From JAFDZV01 sp966128725 (GTDB lineage Bacteria; Bacteroidota; Ignavibacteria; OLB7): a stretch of DNA of 33,755 nucleotides. The stretch covers positions 1-33,755 of the forward strand of contig CBHYLN010000049.1 of the NCBI GenBank assembly GCA_966128725.1, read 5' to 3'. This document shows positions 8,175 to 16,161 of this stretch, piece by piece. How positions within the stretch are numbered: position 1 is the stretch's first letter; each line of letters starts with the position of its first letter. The position numbers and the translations under genes were made by a program. The notes beneath the pieces are model-generated. The model worked only from the letters and a program-made list of their open reading frames with translations, was not told the DNA's origin and did no database searches.

Positions 8175-8657
8175 ATGATCCGCGTTGCGCTCGCCGCTTT
8201 TGCAACGGCGTTGATTGTTGTCGCGCTTGCGTCCGGGAACTCCGGAGCGTCCGCTTCGCCCACGGTTACCGGGCGAGATGTTGTGCATCCGAACGGCCTG
8301 GTGCTTACCCTGGCCGATTCCCTGTTCGTGCAGCAAACCACCGATGGGTTCATCGTCTCCGGTCCTGGGCCGAAGGATTTCAGGCCACCGGCGGAAGTAT
8401 CCGTGGCCTTGATACACGGCCGGTGTTCCGAAGCCTATGCGTCCGGCGAGCGAACCACGCTCGTTCGCGATGCGCACGGTACGGCGTTCACGTGGGCGCG
8501 CCCGCTGCACGATGCCGGCGATTCCTGGATTGTGGTGCGCCAGTCGTTGCAGGATTCGGCTGCCACGCTGGCACAGTTCAACCTGGCCTGTTACGTGGTG
8601 GGTCACGCAAGGTCCAGCACGCACGTTCTCAACGTTGCCGCCGCTGAACCCGGGTAA
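8175..8657 (+). CDS. Small exported protein of unknown function
   Basis: This 160-residue protein begins with a typical signal peptide (MIRVALAAFATALIVVALAS, likely cleavage near ASA-S at about 27) and has no lipobox Cys. The mature part reads as a compact beta-rich domain with HPNGLVLTLADS near its start and ends AAAEPG. I do not recognise the family with confidence. The layout (short signal, NGLVLTL then GFIVSGPGPKDFR) is loosely like periplasmic T6SS immunity proteins of the Tsi3 type, but this is only an impression. The start ATG has an A/C-rich leader instead of an SD. It lies between the effector/ankyrin modules and the Lgt-like gene, 75 bp before the latter. Confidence 0.7.
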   Translation: MIRVALAAFATALIVVALASGNSGASASPTVTGRDVVHPNGLVLTLADSLFVQQTTDGFIVSGPGPKDFRPPAEVSVALIHGRCSEAYASGERTTLVRDAHGTAFTWARPLHDAGDSWIVVRQSLQDSAATLAQFNLACYVVGHARSSTHVLNVAAAEPG

Positions 8658-8732
8658 CCGCCGTACGCGTGTGTCGCGAAGGCGTCCACCAAGACGATAA
8701 CGGCACGCACCGTGCCGAACACAGATGCCACC

Positions 8733-9959
8733 ATGACCACTATCGAACATCGTGTAAACGGCGTGCTGGATGTCCTTACCCAGCGGTTACTGCGGCCGCG
8801 GGTTACGCTTGCCGGGCGCGAGATTCATGCGTTCCATCTTTGCGGTGCCCTGGGGCTGCTGCTGGGAGCGTTGCTGTCGGTTGGCTGTGCCCTGCACATG
8901 GGATTGTCGCCGGCGGTGGTGATCACCCTTGGCCTGTTCGGTGTGGCGTTGTTTCTGCTTCAGGCAATCGCCACAAAAATCGTGAAGGGAACAGAGTATC
9001 TGGTGCAGTATCGAGCCGTGGTCCTGGTGCTGGCCGCCTGGTGGGCCATGCTTGTGTTTCTGGGCGAACCCGTGCTGCCGTATCTGGATGTGCTTGCGCC
9101 GGGGCTTTGCGTCTTTCTGGCGGCAGGCCGTGTGGGGTGTACCATGGTTGGCTGCTGCCACGGGCGCCCCGCGCGTTGTGGGATATGCTACGGCGACATG
9201 CATGCCCACGACGGATTTACCAGACGCCTTGTTGGGATCCGGCTCCTGCCGGTGCAGGCCATCGAATCGGTGGCGCTGATAACCATTGCCATGGTGGGGC
9301 TTCTGGTATTGCGATCGGGTGCTGAACCGGGGTCAGTGGTTGCGATGTACATCGTGGTGTACGGCGTTGTACGGTTCGTCCTGGAATTCGCTCGCGGTGA
9401 TGCCGATCGCAGATGGCTTGGCGGATTTTCTGAAGGGCAGTGGAGCTCGTTGCTCCTGCTTCTGCTCCTCACCGCTCTGGAATGTTTCGGCTTGGTGCCG
9501 TTGGCATACTGGCATCTGGCCATCGCCACGATCGTGACGGCTGCGGCTGCTATCGTGGGCATTGCTCGCGCTCGTGATGGCGGCGAGCGATTTCGGCTTC
9601 GTGGCGCCGACCACACCTTGGAGGTGGTTGACGCCGTACAGCAATTGGTAGGCCGGGCGGTGCTTCCGTTCGGCGGCGATCTCGATGCGGACAGGTCCGT
9701 CCGTCCCATCGCAACGTCGCTTGGCTACAGGATCTCCGGTGGGAACATCGGCGATGAAGTCCATCCCGCGTACTACTTCGCGATATCGCGGCGGGAGTCT
9801 GTGCCGGCACGACGTACGATGGAGGAACTGGCTGTTCTTGTTGCGCTGCTCTGCGGTGGGCAGGCATGGGAGCTGATCGAGGGGCGGCATGGAGTGTATC
9901 ATCTGTTGGTTGATATGGCGCACGTGCAGGAACCTGTCCTGCATCGTGCTGAAGCCTGA
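8733..9959 (+). CDS. Lgt-like (prolipoprotein diacylglyceryl transferase family) membrane protein with extra C-terminal domain
   Basis: This 408-residue protein has several hydrophobic helices in its first 280 residues. Two Lgt-family signatures are visible: GRVGCTMVGCCHG (G132-R133 onward) and RFVLEFARGD (R214, E218) followed by GFSEGQWSS. True Lgt transfers diacylglycerol from phosphatidylglycerol to the lipobox Cys of prolipoproteins. Here the usual Asn of the GRxGN motif is Cys and I cannot find the His-Gly-Gly loop, so activity as a housekeeping Lgt is doubtful. Residues from about 290 to 408 form an additional soluble domain that I do not recognise. An in-frame GTG at 8712 could add seven residues; the ATG at 8733 is preferred. 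Membrane anchoring or lipid modification of an injection-system component is possible but speculative. Confidence 0.8.
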   Translation: MTTIEHRVNGVLDVLTQRLLRPRVTLAGREIHAFHLCGALGLLLGALLSVGCALHMGLSPAVVITLGLFGVALFLLQAIATKIVKGTEYLVQYRAVVLVLAAWWAMLVFLGEPVLPYLDVLAPGLCVFLAAGRVGCTMVGCCHGRPARCGICYGDMHAHDGFTRRLVGIRLLPVQAIESVALITIAMVGLLVLRSGAEPGSVVAMYIVVYGVVRFVLEFARGDADRRWLGGFSEGQWSSLLLLLLLTALECFGLVPLAYWHLAIATIVTAAAAIVGIARARDGGERFRLRGADHTLEVVDAVQQLVGRAVLPFGGDLDADRSVRPIATSLGYRISGGNIGDEVHPAYYFAISRRESVPARRTMEELAVLVALLCGGQAWELIEGRHGVYHLLVDMAHVQEPVLHRAEA

Positions 9960-10127
9960 TTGATCCGATGGATCTGATTGGTCGGCGGACGAATACCACA
10001 ATGGATGATGCGTGTTGTTGGCGGTTGAGCCCTCGATGCCAACAACGGGATGCGACGCTTCAACGGAGTACGGTCTCCAGTCACCACATTCTGGCCCGTG
10101 CCACGAACACAACAACGAACACTCAGT

Positions 10128-11069
10128 ATGTCCAATGGAATATATGTCCACTTCCACCTGAAGTCCGGACGCCGGGCACCCAGCGAGGTGATGGCGAAGA
10201 TGGTGGCGGCGATGTCGCAGTGGGAAGAGGCCGAGAACGAATGGCGTAGCCTGAAAGTTTTCGATGGCGCTCTCGACCATTGCATTGTTGAACAGTACGG
10301 TACAATGACTGCCGGCCAGATTCTGGCGGCAACCAAAACCTATCGTGCCGCCAGCACCAGCATCTGGAGCGATGTCTCCTTCCGGTGTTGGCACACCGCT
10401 GCCGGCCGACCGTTTCAGGGGGTTGAAGGGGCAACGATGATCGTGCGGGGCGATGCCTGGCTCGACAAGCAGACCGGTGACCGGCGACTGCGAGGCAATG
10501 CCGAATTGGCGATATGGGAGCGTGCGCCTTTCAAGCTGTTGGACACCCGCGAGTTCGGCAGCGCGGCCAATAACTGGAATCGCTACGTGGAGGAAAATCT
10601 CGAGGTGCTCACCGCCGGGATCTTCCGGCTGATCGAGGCCTTGAAGCCCATATCGGTAAAGGTGTACGACGGCTTTGGTGACTTTCTGCCGCTTAACGCA
10701 AACCTGGCGTATTACCGCAGCGAGTCCGACGTGGTTGCCGACGTGAAACTTCTGGCCGAGATCTGGGAGCGCGGTGACGACGAAGGCGGCATACCGCCGT
10801 TGAAGCTGGGGTACTCCAACCGGGCACGAAGCGTGCTTGGCGTGTTGCGCACCGAGTCATCGCGCGAGAAAATCTGGAAGGCGATGACACGGGTGCTGCC
10901 AAACGTTGCACGCCTGAACGAACGGCATGTGCGCGCAGTGCTTGCCTCCGGCAGCTTCGACTATTACGCGATGCCTGTTGGATTCACGCTCCTGGATCAC
11001 CCCGGGTTCATGAACTCGTATCTCAACGCGTTTTTCATCGCGTTGCTGGAGGAAGCCGGCCAGAAATAG
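10128..11069 (+). CDS. Protein of unknown function (eCIS locus accessory)
   Basis: This 313-residue soluble protein has no signal peptide, membrane segment or motif I recognise. It begins MSNGIYVHFHLKSGRRAPSE and includes a polar stretch rich in Trp and Arg (SFRCWHTAAGRPFQG, LAIWERAPFKLLD). Its C-terminal half contains charged helical segments, and it ends EEAGQK. The ATG at 10128 is chosen over upstream in-frame starts because the preceding 78 bases read as an A/C-rich leader (ACAACGAACACTCAGT just before it), as seen at other genes here. It is followed closely by the AAA+ ATPase, so an accessory role in the same assembly is plausible, with no functional evidence. Confidence 0.75.
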   Translation: MSNGIYVHFHLKSGRRAPSEVMAKMVAAMSQWEEAENEWRSLKVFDGALDHCIVEQYGTMTAGQILAATKTYRAASTSIWSDVSFRCWHTAAGRPFQGVEGATMIVRGDAWLDKQTGDRRLRGNAELAIWERAPFKLLDTREFGSAANNWNRYVEENLEVLTAGIFRLIEALKPISVKVYDGFGDFLPLNANLAYYRSESDVVADVKLLAEIWERGDDEGGIPPLKLGYSNRARSVLGVLRTESSREKIWKAMTRVLPNVARLNERHVRAVLASGSFDYYAMPVGFTLLDHPGFMNSYLNAFFIALLEEAGQK

Positions 11070-11123
11070 ACGCCCGGTTCGGTGCCGGATACAGCCGGCG
11101 AACGCACTACAACGCAAACCGCA

Positions 11124-13154
11124 ATGCCGATGAATCCGAACGCTCCGCCAACCGCCAGCGCCTGCATGGCCGATGCCATCGAGGCTATCCGCCGCGACGT
11201 GGCCTTGTATCTGCAGGCCTTGCATGGCCTGGACGTGGCCGGGCCCGCCGCCAACGACGAACCCGTACCGGACGGCACATCGGATGCGCCCCCCGAAACC
11301 ACGAGCAGTGGCCTTGTGGCCGAATTGGAAGGTGCGGCCCGCTGCTCGCGGCTTACGACAGTTGCGCGGGCATTTGGCCTGGGGACATGCGAGCAGTACA
11401 TATTGCTGATGTGTGCGGCATGCGAGTTCTCACCGGAGGTTGCCGAGATGTTCGGTATGGTTCGCGGGGACCGCGCGCGCGGTTTTGCGTCGCTGGATCT
11501 GATCGCTCATATCGGCGGAGGATCCAGATATGATTACGACGCGGCCTTGCTTCCATCGGCGCCTTTACGCCGATGGGAACTGGTGCGGATGGTCGACGAC
11601 GGAACGTTTGCCACCTGTTCGATTCGTATCGACGAATGGCTGTACCACACGCTGTTCGGTCGTGATCACATCGACAGCCGGTTGCGCCCGTACGTACGCG
11701 AACCACGAATCGCCGCCGAACCCGTTCCCTCGCATCGCGAAATAGCCGATCGGATTGCCCATCGCCTCCTGACAAAAGCCGGCGGTACGGCCGGCAGTGC
11801 CGTGGGAGTGTTCGGCGCAACCCAGGCCGACCGTGCCGACACGGCCGGCACGATCGCGCGACGCATTGGCAGCCGTCTGTATGCCCTTCGTGCGCAGGAT
11901 TTGCCGGGCGTGCCATCCGAGCGCGCGCACCTGGCAACCCTGCTGGGGCGCGAAGCGCTTCTGGGCGAATGCCTTGTCCTGCTCGAGTGCGACGGGATTG
12001 ATCCAAACGTTGGCATAAAGCCGTTGATACCGTTTGTGGAGGATCTTACCGCACCGCTGCTGGTAAGCTCGGGGGAACCGCTTGCGCTCGACTCGGTGGG
12101 GATGGTGCGCTACGAACTGCGTGCGCCCTCGGTTGAGGAGCGGCGGGCCGTTTGGCAGCGCGAGCTTGGCGTGGAGCCGGGCGCGTTGAACGGAACGCTT
12201 GATCGTGTGCTGGAACACTTCGCGATGGGAAGCAGCGGCATAGCCGGTGCGGCCGCACGATTGCGGCAGGAGCATGCCGGCGCAAGCGACGCCGCGTATG
12301 CCAACGCGCTTTGGGATGCCTGCCGCACACAGGCGCGGCCCAAGCTGGATGACCTGGCCAAGCGGATCGAGCCGCGCGCCACCTGGGATGAGCTCGTGCT
12401 CCCCGATACGCAGATGAACACCATCCGAGAGATTGCCGCCCACGTACGCCAGCGCATGACCGTGTATCAGCAGTGGGGCTTTGCGCGCACCAGCAACCGG
12501 GGGCTGGGCATCAGCGCGTTGTTCGCCGGCGCCTCCGGTACCGGCAAGACCATGGCAGCCGAGGTGCTTGCCGGTGAGCTGCGGCTGGACCTGTATCACA
12601 TCGACCTGAGCCAGGTTGTCAGCAAGTACATCGGCGAGACCGAGAAGAACCTGCGGCGGATATTTGATGCGGCCGAGGAAGGCGGCGCGGTGCTGTTGTT
12701 CGACGAGGCCGACGCCTTGTTCGGGAAGCGAAGCGAGGTGAAGGACAGCCACGACCGCCACGCGAACATCGAGGTGAGTTATCTGTTGCAGCGTATGGAG
12801 AGCTACAGTGGGCTGGCGATCCTGACGACGAACATGAAGAGCGCGTTGGACACCGCGTTCATGCGTCGCCTGCGGTTCGTGGTGGATTTCCCGTTCCCGG
12901 GGAATGCTCAGCGCGAGCAGATCTGGAAGCGGATTTACCCGGCCGAACTGCCACGTGCGGGGCTGGATACCGAACGTCTGGCGCGCCTGGACGTAGCCGG
13001 CGGCAACATCCGGAACATCGCCCTGAACGCGGCATTCCTGGCCGCCGACGAAGGAGTGGCGGTACAGATGCGCCATATTCTGCGGGCCACGCGAAGCGAA
13101 TATGTAAAGCTGGAGAAGCAGCTCACCGATATGGAGATTTCAGGATGGGTATAG
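11124..13154 (+). CDS. AAA+ ATPase (Afp15-like eCIS assembly ATPase) with degenerate first AAA module
   Basis: This 676-residue protein has a canonical C-terminal AAA+ module: Walker A GASGTGKT (469-476), Walker B LLFDEADALFG (D527, E528), sensor-1-like ILTTNM and arginine-finger region MRRLRF (R581, R582). Upstream, residues about 227-370 resemble a second, inactive AAA fold: VGVFGATQADRA where Walker A would be, LVLLECDG for Walker B and PLLVSSGEP for sensor 1. A helical N-terminal region precedes it. ATPases of this kind sit beside eCIS structural genes. The ATG at 11124 follows an A/C-rich leader like those of neighbouring genes; an in-frame GTG at 11082 would add 14 residues. The 3' end overlaps the next gene by 10 bp, implying translational coupling. 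A paralogue ends at position 311. Confidence 0.9.
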   Translation: MPMNPNAPPTASACMADAIEAIRRDVALYLQALHGLDVAGPAANDEPVPDGTSDAPPETTSSGLVAELEGAARCSRLTTVARAFGLGTCEQYILLMCAACEFSPEVAEMFGMVRGDRARGFASLDLIAHIGGGSRYDYDAALLPSAPLRRWELVRMVDDGTFATCSIRIDEWLYHTLFGRDHIDSRLRPYVREPRIAAEPVPSHREIADRIAHRLLTKAGGTAGSAVGVFGATQADRADTAGTIARRIGSRLYALRAQDLPGVPSERAHLATLLGREALLGECLVLLECDGIDPNVGIKPLIPFVEDLTAPLLVSSGEPLALDSVGMVRYELRAPSVEERRAVWQRELGVEPGALNGTLDRVLEHFAMGSSGIAGAAARLRQEHAGASDAAYANALWDACRTQARPKLDDLAKRIEPRATWDELVLPDTQMNTIREIAAHVRQRMTVYQQWGFARTSNRGLGISALFAGASGTGKTMAAEVLAGELRLDLYHIDLSQVVSKYIGETEKNLRRIFDAAEEGGAVLLFDEADALFGKRSEVKDSHDRHANIEVSYLLQRMESYSGLAILTTNMKSALDTAFMRRLRFVVDFPFPGNAQREQIWKRIYPAELPRAGLDTERLARLDVAGGNIRNIALNAAFLAADEGVAVQMRHILRATRSEYVKLEKQLTDMEISGWV

Positions 13155-13555
13155 CGGCAAGTGAGGGCGGATCGGTATCGACAGGACCGGCGCCGATTGC
13201 GCCGAAGCGAGACAGCGGAACCGACGCCGGCCGCATGCGAAACGCGCAGGGGCCGGGCACGCGCGCTGAGCGGCGTAACGCCCGCACTGCGAACTATATG
13301 GCGGGCGTCAGCATCGAGATTGGTGAATTAGTGGTGCACGGATTTCCGCCGGAAACACGCGAAAGAATTGCTAAAACCATGCATGGCGAATTGGGCCGGT
13401 TGATTGCGCGTAGCGGCCGGCAACTGATGCGAGCCAGGAACAGCGATGAGATGATGCTTGGCGGGGGAGATTTCGCGGTCCCGCATGGTTCAACGCCCGA
13501 ACAGGCGGGATTACATATCGCCCGTGCCCTGTTTCGTGGTTTGACTGGTCAGTGA
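13145..13555 (+). CDS. Small protein overlapping the ATPase gene, unknown function
   Basis: This 136-residue protein starts inside the last codons of the ATPase (10-bp overlap), with GGAG about 8 nt upstream of its ATG. The N-terminal 45 residues are Gly/Pro/Arg-rich and probably disordered. The C-terminal part (SIEIGELVVHGFPPETRERI ... HIARALFRGL) looks like a compact alpha/beta domain. I do not recognise the family by name. Overlap with the ATPase suggests that the two products work together. Start and frame are supported by the coupling and by coding-like third-position G/C. Confidence 0.72.
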   Translation: MGIAASEGGSVSTGPAPIAPKRDSGTDAGRMRNAQGPGTRAERRNARTANYMAGVSIEIGELVVHGFPPETRERIAKTMHGELGRLIARSGRQLMRARNSDEMMLGGGDFAVPHGSTPEQAGLHIARALFRGLTGQ

Positions 13556-14016
13556 GCGCAACGCCGCCGATCATATTCGGCATGACGGCCGCGACAGTAG
13601 ATATTAAAAGTGAAAATGCCCGTTGAAATCATCCAGAAAACCCTTGACTCGGCTCGTGGATTTTGTAAATTGCAAACCATCGCTACCACACAGGCAAATG
13701 CATCCATTGTTAGGATTTTCGCTATCGTGACAGATGAAAATCTGCCATAGCGGAATTCCATGACACACTTCGAGCGTCGGCGCGCTATCGAACCAGAGAT
13801 GCATGGAAGCGGGGATTCCTGACGAAGAATCATGCCCGTAATCCGTGCGTTGCCGCGAGCGTCGGACGAACATCACAACGAGCAGTACAAATTCTTGCGC
13901 ATCAGGAGCAATATGGCCTTTGGCCGTTTGTTTCGGCATGCAGCAACGTCAACCACGACCCATGCGTACGCGCCGATCGCGTCGCATGAACGCCACCATA
14001 TACATGCGAGGTTCGT
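13556..14016 (+). other. Gene-poor gap before the baseplate operon
   Basis: This stretch of about 460 bp looks locally less G+C-rich than its flanks. No ORF in it shows recognisable protein similarity: a minus-strand frame of 111 codons (13604-13939) and a plus-strand frame of 44 codons from 13617 are open but look non-coding to me. It contains a candidate promoter (13644-13671) and probably the leader of the baseplate operon. It could also be a remnant of a lost gene. Confidence 0.55.
13644..13671 (+). promoter_or_regulatory. Candidate sigma70-type promoter for the baseplate operon
   Basis: TTGACT (13644-13649) and TAAATT (13666-13671) are separated by 16 bp, a near-consensus arrangement in a relatively A+T-rich patch. 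The first structural gene starts about 340 bp downstream, which would leave a long leader. If the host belongs to Bacteroidota its housekeeping promoters differ, so this is tentative. Confidence 0.35.
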
Positions 14017-14679
14017 ATGTCTGAGTTCCCAGGCTCACCGCGTCTGCAGAAAGGGGCAATAATTTCAATATCCAGGGAAAACCCTCTTGCACGCTCGATA
14101 CGCTTTCAATACAACCCGGTGAGCGTGAAGCGGGTTCTCGCTCCGAATGCGGCCGCTCGTTCCGGTGGAGGCGGCGCAGGAAGTAGTCAGGAAGGAAGCA
14201 AGGAGTCGCACAAGCTGCATGGGCCGCCTGTGGAGACGATATCGCTCTCACTTCACTTCGATGCGTCCGACCGTCTTGAAAGCGGCGACGTCACGGCCGT
14301 ATCGCTCGGAATATATCCGGAGCTTTCCGCTCTGGAGACTTTGCTGTATCCCAAAACAGACCTGATGTTTGCCCGATTTCTGCTGGAGGATAGCGGCAGC
14401 GAGGTGAACGAACCGCTCGAGATGGCGGTAACATTGTTCTATTGGGGGCCTGGGCGAATCCAGCCTGTCAGGATCACGAGCATTACAATCGACGAAACCA
14501 ACTTTGATACCATGTTAAATCCTATCCAGGCGGAAGTAAGTATCTCGATGGAGACGCTTGGCTATGATGATCTCGATAAAGACAGTCCTGCATATCAGAT
14601 CTATCTCGCATATCAGAGAATCAAGGAGGGGCGCGCGACATTGAACGGAGTTCAGACAGTTCTTTCGGCAATAAAGTAA
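14017..14679 (+). CDS. CIS tube/adaptor protein (Afp7-like, N-terminal CIS_tube domain)
   Basis: This 220-residue protein has the N-terminal pattern of eCIS tube-adaptor proteins: an ARSIRFQYNPVSVKR segment (the F-x-YNP motif), then GPPVETISLSLHFDA, and later LEMAVTLFYWGPGRIQPVRI. It ends in a polar helix. Such proteins link the inner tube to the baseplate hub. A flexible Gly/Ser insertion (SGGGGAGSS, about residues 46-54) interrupts the N-terminal strand region. In Afp7-type proteins a LysM domain is often fused at the C-terminus; here it is a separate gene 14 bp downstream. GAGG precedes the ATG. This gene opens the baseplate operon that runs to 30479. Confidence 0.88.
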   Translation: MSEFPGSPRLQKGAIISISRENPLARSIRFQYNPVSVKRVLAPNAAARSGGGGAGSSQEGSKESHKLHGPPVETISLSLHFDASDRLESGDVTAVSLGIYPELSALETLLYPKTDLMFARFLLEDSGSEVNEPLEMAVTLFYWGPGRIQPVRITSITIDETNFDTMLNPIQAEVSISMETLGYDDLDKDSPAYQIYLAYQRIKEGRATLNGVQTVLSAIK

Positions 14680-14682
14680 TAC

Positions 14683-14690
14683 GGAGGTGA
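14683..14690 (+). promoter_or_regulatory. Perfect Shine-Dalgarno before the LysM gene
   Basis: GGAGGTGA is fully complementary to the anti-SD end of 16S rRNA and lies 3 nt before the ATG at 14694. A similar GGAGGTG (17338-17344) precedes the baseplate J gene at 17351. The strong SDs of the structural operon contrast with the SD-less accessory genes upstream. Confidence 0.7.
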
Positions 14691-14693
14691 CCT

Positions 14694-14999
14694 ATGTTCT
14701 CGTCAACCAGCAGATACGCCAAGCTTCCGATTGCGGAGCAAGAGATGGTAACCCGAAACGGCGCGAGCAGAACCGTTCGATATGTCCGACGCAGGTTTAT
14801 TGGGTCGTTCGGATCGCAACCGCAACAACACGTGGTTAATGATGGTGATCGCCTCGATGTCATTGCCAACGAATCATTCGGCGACCCGACGCTCTTCTGG
14901 CGGATATGTGACGCCAACACGCCGTTGAATCCGTTTATGCTTCTCGCGCGTGCCGGCGACACGATCCTGATCCCAACGCAGTTCACGACCAATGAATGA
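14694..14999 (+). CDS. LysM-domain baseplate hub protein
   Basis: This 101-residue protein has a C-terminal half fitting a LysM / tail protein X-like fold: a conserved D-G-D-R-L-D-VIAN segment, FGDPTLFWRICDANTPLNP, then AGDTILIPTQF. In contractile systems a LysM-like unit (T4 gp53-like, or the C-terminal part of Afp7-type proteins) sits between the hub and the wedge. The N-terminal 40 residues (RYAKLPIAEQEMVTRNG) form an extra strand region. Its stop overlaps the next start by 4 bp (ATGA, 14996-14999), showing translational coupling with the hub gene. Confidence 0.88.
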   Translation: MFSSTSRYAKLPIAEQEMVTRNGASRTVRYVRRRFIGSFGSQPQQHVVNDGDRLDVIANESFGDPTLFWRICDANTPLNPFMLLARAGDTILIPTQFTTNE

Positions 15000-16141
15000 T
15001 TGTCATGGAACAACAGCGCCTAAAGCCACCACCCGCCACGAAATACTACGTTGGGAAGGGGACCCCGAGAGAAATGTCACGGAAGTTGGCCGCATCGGTT
15101 GTTTCCGTGGAGATAACATCCTCCACCGGTGGCCCCTCGCTATTGCAGATGGTGTTTCGAACCGGACGCAGGGGAAAGGCCGACATGTTCGACGACTCAA
15201 CCGTCACCGACTCGTCGATCGCGTTGTTTAACCGTATTGCCGTTGTGGTTTCGTTGACGGGCGGAAGTCGATGCCTGTTCGATGGCATTATCACCAGCCA
15301 CGAATATCAACCACGCGCGTTTGGTACACAATCCCGCTTTACTGTTACGGCCGAGGACGCCTGCGTTATGATGGACTTAAGCGAAAAATCGCGCGAGCAT
15401 CCTAATCAGCACGAAGCCACAATCGCACGTAAGATTCTCGAGGAGTACCGTCAATACGGCATCTCAATGGTCACGACGTTTGCGCCTCCTGTTGGGCCGC
15501 CCGATTTGAATATCCGGGTGCCTGTTCAGCACGAGAGCGACCTGGCCTACCTGCGGCGGATGGCTGCCCGCTACAATTTCGACTTCTTTATCCAGCCTGG
15601 TGATGATCATTCGCAATGCGAGGCGTACTGGGGGCCGCCGGTACGCTCCGGTGAGCCCAGTCAGGAATTGCGAATTGGTTTGCCGCGTGGTTTGAACGTC
15701 GATGATGTAAGCTTTCAGTATAACGGACAGGCGCCGACGGATATCGACGACCGGCTCCAGGCTCGGATAACCGATGCCCAGGGGCCGGCCAAACAGAACA
15801 GTTCGACAATTCAGAACCTGTCGATAAATCCAGCTCTGGATGCGTTGCGCCCGAACGTTGGCAAACGTTTCCTGCGATTACCGCAAGGACTCGACCGTGA
15901 GCAAGCCGACGCACAGGCCCAGGCAATGGTGGATCGGTCTGTTCAGAAGGCAGTCACCGTGAGTGGCTCGCTTAGCGTTGGGCGGCATGGGACGATCGTA
16001 CTTCCTCGGGAATTGGTGAAGGTACGCGGAGCAGGCACCACATACAGCGGCACGTATTACGTAGACGGCACTACCTACCGTATCGAAAACGGAGTCCATT
16101 CGCAGCGCTTCGATCTTATACGTGAAGGCATTAACTCGTAA
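14996..16141 (+). CDS. Baseplate hub protein, gp27 / phage late control D-like (Afp8 N-terminal equivalent)
   Basis: This 381-residue protein shows the features of the gp27/GpD hub: a strand-rich N-terminus (ASVVSVEITSSTGGPSLLQM, FRTGRRGKADMFDDS), SRCLFDGIITSHEYQ, the AEDACVMMDLSEK stretch and the typical VQHESDLAYLRRMAARYNFD segment in the middle. Its C-terminus (RFDLIREGINS) matches the final strand of these proteins. It would form the trimeric hub onto which the spike docks. In many eCIS the hub and spike are one VgrG-like polypeptide (Afp8); here they are two genes separated by 20 bp. The ATG at 14996 is coupled to the upstream stop, with an alternative ATG at 15005. Confidence 0.88.
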   Translation: MIVMEQQRLKPPPATKYYVGKGTPREMSRKLAASVVSVEITSSTGGPSLLQMVFRTGRRGKADMFDDSTVTDSSIALFNRIAVVVSLTGGSRCLFDGIITSHEYQPRAFGTQSRFTVTAEDACVMMDLSEKSREHPNQHEATIARKILEEYRQYGISMVTTFAPPVGPPDLNIRVPVQHESDLAYLRRMAARYNFDFFIQPGDDHSQCEAYWGPPVRSGEPSQELRIGLPRGLNVDDVSFQYNGQAPTDIDDRLQARITDAQGPAKQNSSTIQNLSINPALDALRPNVGKRFLRLPQGLDREQADAQAQAMVDRSVQKAVTVSGSLSVGRHGTIVLPRELVKVRGAGTTYSGTYYVDGTTYRIENGVHSQRFDLIREGINS

Positions 16142-16161
16142 CCGTTTAACAGAGGTAGCGC

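Noticed and set aside
11565..13076. Open frame of 503 codons on the minus strand
   Set aside because: Antisense to the AAA+ ATPase, whose Walker motifs establish the true frame.
13604..13939. Minus-strand frame of 111 codons in the gap before the baseplate operon
   Set aside because: No recognisable motif, no ribosome binding site and no similarity to anything I know. It is kept only as part of the gap description.
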